Origin: UKL13-2 sp044346745
GTDB lineage: Bacteria > Pseudomonadota > Gammaproteobacteria > Burkholderiales > Usitatibacteraceae
NCBI GenBank assembly: GCA_044346745.1
Contig: JBIIYQ010000029.1
Coordinates: forward strand, 1 to 29,841
Length of the DNA stretch: 29,841 nt
Reading direction: 5' to 3'
Part shown: positions 24,657 to 29,841 of the stretch, one piece after another
How the letters are laid out: every line of letters begins with the position of its first letter
Position numbering within the stretch: position 1 is the stretch's first letter
Made by a program: the position numbers and the translations under genes
The notes under the pieces: generated by a model
Seen by the model: the letters and a program-made list of their open reading frames with translations, nothing else
What the model was told of the DNA's origin: nothing
Database searches by the model: none

Positions 24657-27600
24657 ATGTCTATATTCATTTCGCCCTCGCGTCCGACGCCCACGTTTGC
24701 AGCAAAACTGGCGTCCGGTATAGCCATTGCAGCACTGACTGGTTGCGCGCACCAGAGCACAACTATCCGCACCGTAGCTAATGCCATTCCCGCGCCGATG
24801 AACGAGTGCGCGACCATCGACACACGTAACGATCAGGCCGTTGCGCGAGTGCTCGACATCAACGACATCATGCTCACCGCGCTGCGCAAGTTCGGCAAGA
24901 CTAACAACGCGGGCGTATGCGCCATGACATGGGACGAGCGAAACAACGTCATGCTCGCCCACCGCAACACACTCAAAGACCCAAACCGCAAGGCTCTTCG
25001 CGCACCATCGAAGGAGTACATCCGCACATGGGACGCTGATGACAACGGCAATCAGCCGACCTCGACGCAGAAGTTGCTAGCTGACACCAAACGCCGCGCC
25101 ATGGGAATCGAGAACGCAAGTGGTCTCGCAAAAGCCGCCGGTATCCGCCAGAACAATTGGACGTTCTTGGGGCCGGGAAACGTCGGCGGTCGAATCCGCG
25201 CCATTGTGTTCGACCCCCGCAATAGCAACCGCTTCTTCATTGGCGCAGCCACGGGCGGCATCTGGCTCACAACTAACGCGGGACAAACCATTCGTCCTGT
25301 CGCCGATTTCAGTGGCAATCTCGCTATCGGCGCAATGGCGATTGACCCCATTAACCCGGACGTCATCTACGCCGGCACAGGCGAAAGTTTTGCCGGCTTT
25401 GCAGGTGTGGGTGTGTTTAAAAGTACCGACGGGGGCACAACGTGGAATCTACTACCATCGACTTCCACCGATACCGCAATCAATCCGAGTGGGGCTGATT
25501 GGGTAACAACAAATCGAATCGGTATTCACCCCACTGATTCCAACATCGTTCTCGCCGGTAACGGTGGTGGTGTTTATCGTTCCACCAATGCGGGCCAAAC
25601 ATGGACGCGCGTAAAGACCGGTACGACACTTGACGTTCAGTTTGACCCAAACGTGGCCGACCGCGTCATCGCATCCGGCAACGGGGGATTCGCTTATGTG
25701 TCCAACGACGCCGGCGTGACATGGACCGACGCACCCAAGTTCTTCACTAATGCACTTCGTGGCCGCGGCGGCACGGCCCGCTCTGAATTCGCGTGGGCAA
25801 AATCAACGCCTGGCTTGGTCTACGCCTCTGTTGATAACACCGACCAAACATCCGGATCTCGCGGGGAAGTCTACAAATCAGACGATGGTGGCCAGACGTG
25901 GACGTTCCTGTCATCGCCTAAACACATGGCGCAGCAGGGCGACTACGACAACACCATTTGGGTTGACCCCACCAACGCGGCAAACATAGTCATCGGCGGA
26001 CTGGATTTGTATCGCTCGATCGACGGCGGTTTAAATTTCACGCGCATCAGCACCTGGCAGGCGGCGGGTCCGGGCTTGCCGCAGCCCCACGCAGACCATC
26101 ACCAGATTGTTTCACCGCCGAATTTTTCCGGTGCCAACCCAGTGGTCTATATCGGCAACGACGGCGGCTTGGTTCGCAGTACCAACATCTTCGCCGCAAG
26201 CGCCAACGGTACCTCGACGTGGCAGAACCTAAACAACGAGTTGGGTATCACGCAGTTCTACGGCGGCGCTGGCTCACTCGCGGCCGGTGGCAAGATTATC
26301 GGTGGCACACAGGACAACGGCGACCTACGCTTTGACACCGGCACTACGTGGTCGCGTATTGGCGGCGGCGACGGCGGCTTCGCGGCGGTAGACCCCATCA
26401 ATGACGCAACGGCGTATGGGGAATATGTTTTCGCCTCTATCCGCCGCTACGGCGGCGCAGGCTCCGGCTACATTTGTAACGGCATCACTGAAGGCAAGAA
26501 AGATGAAAGCAACATCACTTATTGCGGACCAAGCGCCACCGAGCAGACCAACTTCATCTCACCATTTATTCTCGACCCCAACTCCCGCGACCGCATGTTT
26601 GTCGGTGCGAACTCACTGTGGGTCAGTGACGACGTTAGAACCGTCGTCGCGCCAGTGTGGCGCGCCATCAAGACGCCGGTGACAAATCCTAACAGCACAC
26701 GTTATATCAACGCGATCGCAGTTCAAAACGGCAACTCGAATGTGATTTGGGTAGGACATAACGCCTCCAATACCGCCGGCCTGCCAACACACATCTTTAA
26801 AACCAACAACGGTCTGGCGGCAACCCCGCAATGGGTCAATGTCGCTGCGAGCGGTATGCCCACGGCGGCAATCAACCGCATCACCATTGACCCGGATAAC
26901 CCTGATCGAGTCTGGGTATCTTATTCCGGTTTCTCGGCAGACCGTCTGTGGGTGACGGACAACGGTGGCACGAGCTGGCGCAGCATTTCAGCGGGTCTAC
27001 CGGCCGTCACCATTCACGACATGAAGCGCCACCCGACCCAGCGCGATTGGCTCTACGTCGGCGCCGCCAACGGCGTGTATACATCCGAGAACAGCGGCGC
27101 GACTTGGACATCGACCAACGATGGCCCCAACAGCGTTCGCGTTCGCGAACTGTTCTGGTACGACAATTTCACCCTCGTTGCGGTCACCCATGGGCGCGGG
27201 ATGTTTAAAGTTTCAGCGGTCCCCGAGACTGGTGTAATCTCGTTTCAACCAACGAATTACACCGTTTCTGAAGGTGCAGGCTCGGCAAGTCTCAACGTGC
27301 AACGCTTCGGCAATATCGGAGCGGCGGCGTCAGTGAGCTACACCACGACGGCAGGTACGGCGACAGCGGGTGCGGATTACACCACGACGTCAGGTACGTT
27401 GAGCTGGCCCGCCGGTGAAGGCTCGACCAAAGTCATCGCGGTTCCGATCATCGACGACTCCATCGCAGAGGGTGCGGAAACATTTACGGTAACGCTCAGC
27501 AATCCGGTGGGAACCACACTCGGCACGTCGGTTGCTACGGTGACGATTACAGACAACGAACAAGGCGTATTCCCGCCTAACTGCGTGTTGCCTACTACCG

Positions 27601-29078
27601 CGGGCTGGTCTGTTCCTGCGGGAGCGACTGCCGGATGGCAGCTGGCAACCGACAGCGCCTCTGAAGGAACCTGTAGCTTAAAGAGCTCACCGATCGGTGA
27701 CAACGCCCGCGCACAGATTGCGTTCACGGGTAACTTTGTCGCCGGCAACGTGACTTTCGACCGACGGGTGTCGAGCGAGTCAACCTACGACTGTTTGCAG
27801 TTCCTGATTGACGGCGTGGCGCAAAACATCGGCAGCAATTGTTCGGGGTCGAGACTGGTTGGAGCCTCAGGCGACGTGCCTTGGGCTTCCGTCAGCGTCG
27901 CGATCACTGCAGGGCCACATATCCTCACATGGTCATACGTGAAAGATGAAAATACGATCGAGGGTCTGGACGCGGCATGGATCGACAAACTGGTCTTGCC
28001 ACTAGCGACATCAACCGCCAACACCGCCCCGCAAGCCGATCTACTCGGCGAGGGAAGGAGCACGCTGCTTTGGGCAAACACCAACGGCGCAGTGGCGCTT
28101 TGGCGCTACAATGGATCGTCCTTTGTAGATTCAGGCGTGGTGCTTGGCCCGTTCCCCGGCTGGACACTGATCAGTACGGAGGCGGATTTTGATGGCGACG
28201 GTAAAGCCGATTTGCTTTGGCGACGGACCGACGGGGCCATCTCGATATGGTTAATGAATGGCACATCCATAAGGAGCCAAAGTCAATTCGGTCCGTACCC
28301 AAGTTGGTCGTTCTTTAGCGCAAATAGCGACTTTGACGGGGATGGCAAGACCGACCTTGTCTGGAAGCGCAACGATGGCGCGATAAGCATTTGGCTGATG
28401 AACGGCGGCGCGCAAAGCAGCGAACGAACGCACGGCCCTTTCCCGGGCTGGACGTTGCTGTCCGCGACCAATGACTTTGATGGCAACAAGAAAAGCGACT
28501 TACTCTGGCGCAAGGACACGGGTGCCGGCAGCCTGTGGCTGATGAATGGGGCAAATGTTCAAACCGTGTCGCCAGAGTATGGCCCCTATCCTACTTGGAC
28601 GTTATTGTCGGGCAGCGGCGACTTCGACGGTGACGGAAAGTCGGATCTGCTGTGGGAGAAATCCGATGGTGCGGTGAGCGTCTGGCTAATGAATGGTGCC
28701 AACGTGACCACGCAGTCCAATCAAATTGGGCCTTTCGGGGGCTGGAAGATTGTTCCGGGCAAGCGCGATTTCGATGGCGACCAGAAAAGTGATCTCTTAT
28801 GGCAGCGAACCGACGGTGCGGCGAGTGTTTGGCTCATGAACGGCGCACAGATGCCCGCATCCACGCGCATTTCGTCACCGTTCCTACCGAATGGTGCAGG
28901 CTGGTCGCTACTCAGCGCTTATAGCGACTTCAACGGGGATGGTAAGACTGATTTAGTTTGGCAGTCTGCTGCGGGCGTTGTTGCAATCGGGCTGGCCAAC
29001 GGCGTCATTCCGCCCGTACCCACCGCCTTCGGCCCGTTCTCTGGTTGGTCGCACTTTGTTGGACGGACAATTCCTTGA
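24657..29078 (+). CDS. Giant secreted lipoprotein: BNR propeller, Calx-beta, FG-GAP/VCBS repeats
   Basis: This 1473-residue protein has a lipoprotein signal ending in IAALTGC (Cys30). Residues about 160-850 form a sortilin/BNR-type beta-propeller with Asp-box motifs such as KSTDGGTTW (255), RSTNAGQTW (308), VSNDAGVTW (348), KSDDGGQTW (407), VTDNGGTSW (765) and TSENSGATW (809). A Calx-beta domain follows (about 858-968, ending VTITDNE), then a Cys-containing beta-sandwich (970-1115). Seven FG-GAP/VCBS-like repeats of about 48 residues close the protein, with the calcium-binding form DFDGDGKSDLLW. The start has GGGA 6 nt upstream. It is likely exported and surface- or periplasm-attached. Binding partner and enzyme activity are unknown; no sialidase catalytic set is claimed. 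Confidence 0.9.
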   Translation: MSIFISPSRPTPTFAAKLASGIAIAALTGCAHQSTTIRTVANAIPAPMNECATIDTRNDQAVARVLDINDIMLTALRKFGKTNNAGVCAMTWDERNNVMLAHRNTLKDPNRKALRAPSKEYIRTWDADDNGNQPTSTQKLLADTKRRAMGIENASGLAKAAGIRQNNWTFLGPGNVGGRIRAIVFDPRNSNRFFIGAATGGIWLTTNAGQTIRPVADFSGNLAIGAMAIDPINPDVIYAGTGESFAGFAGVGVFKSTDGGTTWNLLPSTSTDTAINPSGADWVTTNRIGIHPTDSNIVLAGNGGGVYRSTNAGQTWTRVKTGTTLDVQFDPNVADRVIASGNGGFAYVSNDAGVTWTDAPKFFTNALRGRGGTARSEFAWAKSTPGLVYASVDNTDQTSGSRGEVYKSDDGGQTWTFLSSPKHMAQQGDYDNTIWVDPTNAANIVIGGLDLYRSIDGGLNFTRISTWQAAGPGLPQPHADHHQIVSPPNFSGANPVVYIGNDGGLVRSTNIFAASANGTSTWQNLNNELGITQFYGGAGSLAAGGKIIGGTQDNGDLRFDTGTTWSRIGGGDGGFAAVDPINDATAYGEYVFASIRRYGGAGSGYICNGITEGKKDESNITYCGPSATEQTNFISPFILDPNSRDRMFVGANSLWVSDDVRTVVAPVWRAIKTPVTNPNSTRYINAIAVQNGNSNVIWVGHNASNTAGLPTHIFKTNNGLAATPQWVNVAASGMPTAAINRITIDPDNPDRVWVSYSGFSADRLWVTDNGGTSWRSISAGLPAVTIHDMKRHPTQRDWLYVGAANGVYTSENSGATWTSTNDGPNSVRVRELFWYDNFTLVAVTHGRGMFKVSAVPETGVISFQPTNYTVSEGAGSASLNVQRFGNIGAAASVSYTTTAGTATAGADYTTTSGTLSWPAGEGSTKVIAVPIIDDSIAEGAETFTVTLSNPVGTTLGTSVATVTITDNEQGVFPPNCVLPTTAGWSVPAGATAGWQLATDSASEGTCSLKSSPIGDNARAQIAFTGNFVAGNVTFDRRVSSESTYDCLQFLIDGVAQNIGSNCSGSRLVGASGDVPWASVSVAITAGPHILTWSYVKDENTIEGLDAAWIDKLVLPLATSTANTAPQADLLGEGRSTLLWANTNGAVALWRYNGSSFVDSGVVLGPFPGWTLISTEADFDGDGKADLLWRRTDGAISIWLMNGTSIRSQSQFGPYPSWSFFSANSDFDGDGKTDLVWKRNDGAISIWLMNGGAQSSERTHGPFPGWTLLSATNDFDGNKKSDLLWRKDTGAGSLWLMNGANVQTVSPEYGPYPTWTLLSGSGDFDGDGKSDLLWEKSDGAVSVWLMNGANVTTQSNQIGPFGGWKIVPGKRDFDGDQKSDLLWQRTDGAASVWLMNGAQMPASTRISSPFLPNGAGWSLLSAYSDFNGDGKTDLVWQSAAGVVAIGLANGVIPPVPTAFGPFSGWSHFVGRTIP
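28035..29075 (+). repeat. Seven degenerate tandem coding repeats (FG-GAP/VCBS)
   Basis: Seven units of roughly 48 codons occupy the 3' end of the giant lipoprotein gene. The consensus is DFDGDGKSDLLWxxxDGA, then SIWLMNG, a variable stretch, GPFPGWTLLS. Unit 1 has LLGEGRSTLLW in place of the acidic loop, unit 4 has DFDGNKKSD and unit 6 DFDGDQKSD, both weakened calcium sites. Unit 7 drifts to VVAIGLANG. DNA identity is only moderate, so the array is old or diverging and is not a recent expansion. Confidence 0.85.
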
Positions 29079-29099
29079 TGCAAACAATCAAATGCCGTT

Positions 29100-29567
29100 G
29101 TGCGATTGCCCGCGACGCGTGCGCCGAAGTTTGGCCTGACACCCGTGTGTGAGCTCTGCGACAGCGAAGGCGGCGAATTGTTATTCCGCGATGCAAAACT
29201 TCGCGTTGTCGCCGTCACCGGCGCGGAGGCCGCTTATCGCGGCTTCTGCCGTGTGATTTGGAACGCACACACCAAAGAAATCACAGATCTCACGCACGAT
29301 GATCGAAATCGCTTCATGGACGCCGTCTACCGAGTGGAAACAGCGCTCAGATCGTCGCTAGATCCCGACAAAATGAACATCGCCAGTCTTGGCAACATGA
29401 CGCCACACTTGCATTGGCACGTCATCCCGCGTTTTCAAAACGACGCTGCGTTTCCAAAACCAATCTGGGCACACACGTTTTCCTCCGCAGATACGCTTTC
29501 TGGCGCTACACTCGCAGACAGCACCAAGTGGAAAGAAGCCGTTCGCTTCGCGTTGAGTGCCCGTTGA
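29100..29567 (+). CDS. HIT-domain protein (nucleotide hydrolase family)
   Basis: This protein (about 155 residues) belongs to the histidine-triad superfamily. The catalytic triad is plain in NMTPHLHWHVIPRF. A CxxC pair sits near the N-terminus (VCELCDSEGGELLFRD), as in a HIT group frequent in betaproteobacteria. HIT proteins hydrolyse or transfer nucleotidyl groups; the substrate here is unknown. The start is uncertain: no ATG is in frame between the previous stop and the conserved region, and a GTG at 29100 is used. It begins 21 bp after the giant lipoprotein gene, perhaps on the same transcript. Confidence 0.88.
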   Translation: MRLPATRAPKFGLTPVCELCDSEGGELLFRDAKLRVVAVTGAEAAYRGFCRVIWNAHTKEITDLTHDDRNRFMDAVYRVETALRSSLDPDKMNIASLGNMTPHLHWHVIPRFQNDAAFPKPIWAHTFSSADTLSGATLADSTKWKEAVRFALSAR

Positions 29568-29621
29568 AGACGTTGACGAACTGTTCAACCGGTGTACAGA
29601 TCAAACGGGATAAAGGCACCG

Positions 29622-29841
29622 ATGAACAAACTTCTGACAATGTTGGGACTGCTGCTGATACTTACGGCGGGTTCACCTGCCTCGGCGCAATCTTATGACC
29701 ACTCAAATGCCAGTTTCACCACACTGCTAAAGAAACACGTTGTGGTGTTGGATGGCGGTCGTTCATCACAAGTCAAGTATGCCGAGCTACTCAAGGATAG
29801 AGGAGCGCTAAAGGCCTACCTCGACAGCGTGGCCTCCATCA
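29622..29841 (+). CDS. DUF547-domain exported protein, 3' partial
   Basis: The first 73 codons run off the right edge. A clear signal peptide (MNKLLTMLGLLLILTAGSPA, cleaved after SAS or ASA) is followed by YDHSNASFTTLLKKHVVVLD and GGRSSQVKYAELLKDRGALK, which matches the usual start of DUF547 proteins as I remember them. AAAGG (29612-29616) sits 5 nt before the ATG, supporting the start. DUF547 proteins are periplasmic or secreted, with no settled function. Confidence 0.8.
   Translation, partial: MNKLLTMLGLLLILTAGSPASAQSYDHSNASFTTLLKKHVVVLDGGRSSQVKYAELLKDRGALKAYLDSVASI

Noticed and set aside
28035..29075. Repeat array considered as a CRISPR or DNA satellite
   Set aside because: The units are degenerate coding repeats of about 144 bp within one open frame, with FG-GAP residues under selection, not short identical repeats with spacers.
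29078..29152. Short frame starting at the TGATG overlap after the giant lipoprotein gene
   Set aside because: It encodes only 24 residues without any motif and overlaps the HIT gene in another frame.

Overview
The window reads as ordinary chromosomal DNA of a betaproteobacterium (Burkholderiales- or Nitrosomonadales-like). This rests on gene order and product type: a TorF-type porin beside glnK-amtB; a gap-pgk-pyk-(GNAT)-fba-purC cluster; a hemC-hemD-hemX-hemY cluster; folE2 as a GTP cyclohydrolase; and a fused DUF3683/FAD/Fe-S oxidoreductase. No taxonomic search was possible. Base composition looks moderately GC-rich throughout. I see no integrase, transposase, phage gene, CRISPR array, tRNA or rRNA.

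Layout. Positions 2-2766 (+) hold a porin cut by the left edge, the PII protein gene glnK and the ammonium channel gene amtB, closed by a strong intrinsic terminator at 2813-2850. This is a nitrogen uptake and sensing unit. folE2 (2972-3811, +) follows with its own promoter and supplies the first step of folate/pterin synthesis. Positions 3875-10308 (-) are a lower-glycolysis operon read gap, pgk, pyk, a GNAT acetyltransferase, fba, purC. Divergent from it are rdgB and hemW (10433-12397, +), for nucleotide-pool cleaning and heme handling. A small orphan lipoprotein (12571-13101, -) sits between hemW and the next cluster. Positions 13340-20230 (-) are hemC, hemD, hemX, hemY and a GAF-PAS-PAS-GGDEF-EAL signalling protein, probably one transcript linking tetrapyrrole synthesis with a c-di-GMP enzyme. 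Divergent from hemC is a 1325-residue oxidoreductase (20576-24553, +). Then come a 1473-residue secreted lipoprotein with a BNR propeller, a Calx-beta domain and seven FG-GAP/VCBS repeats (24657-29078, +), a HIT-domain protein, and the start of a DUF547 protein cut by the right edge.

The most unusual signals are small sequence events inside conserved genes, not a new multigene system. First, a roughly 96-bp nested palindromic element sits in frame inside hemW, just after the radical-SAM cysteines. Second, the end of gap is partly duplicated in the gap-pgk spacer, and the copy supplies a false upstream start for pgk. Third, the EAL domain has Asp-to-Asn in its DDFGTG motif. Several inverted repeats in intergenic regions may be regulatory or dispersed elements. 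I found no convincing undescribed multigene system here.
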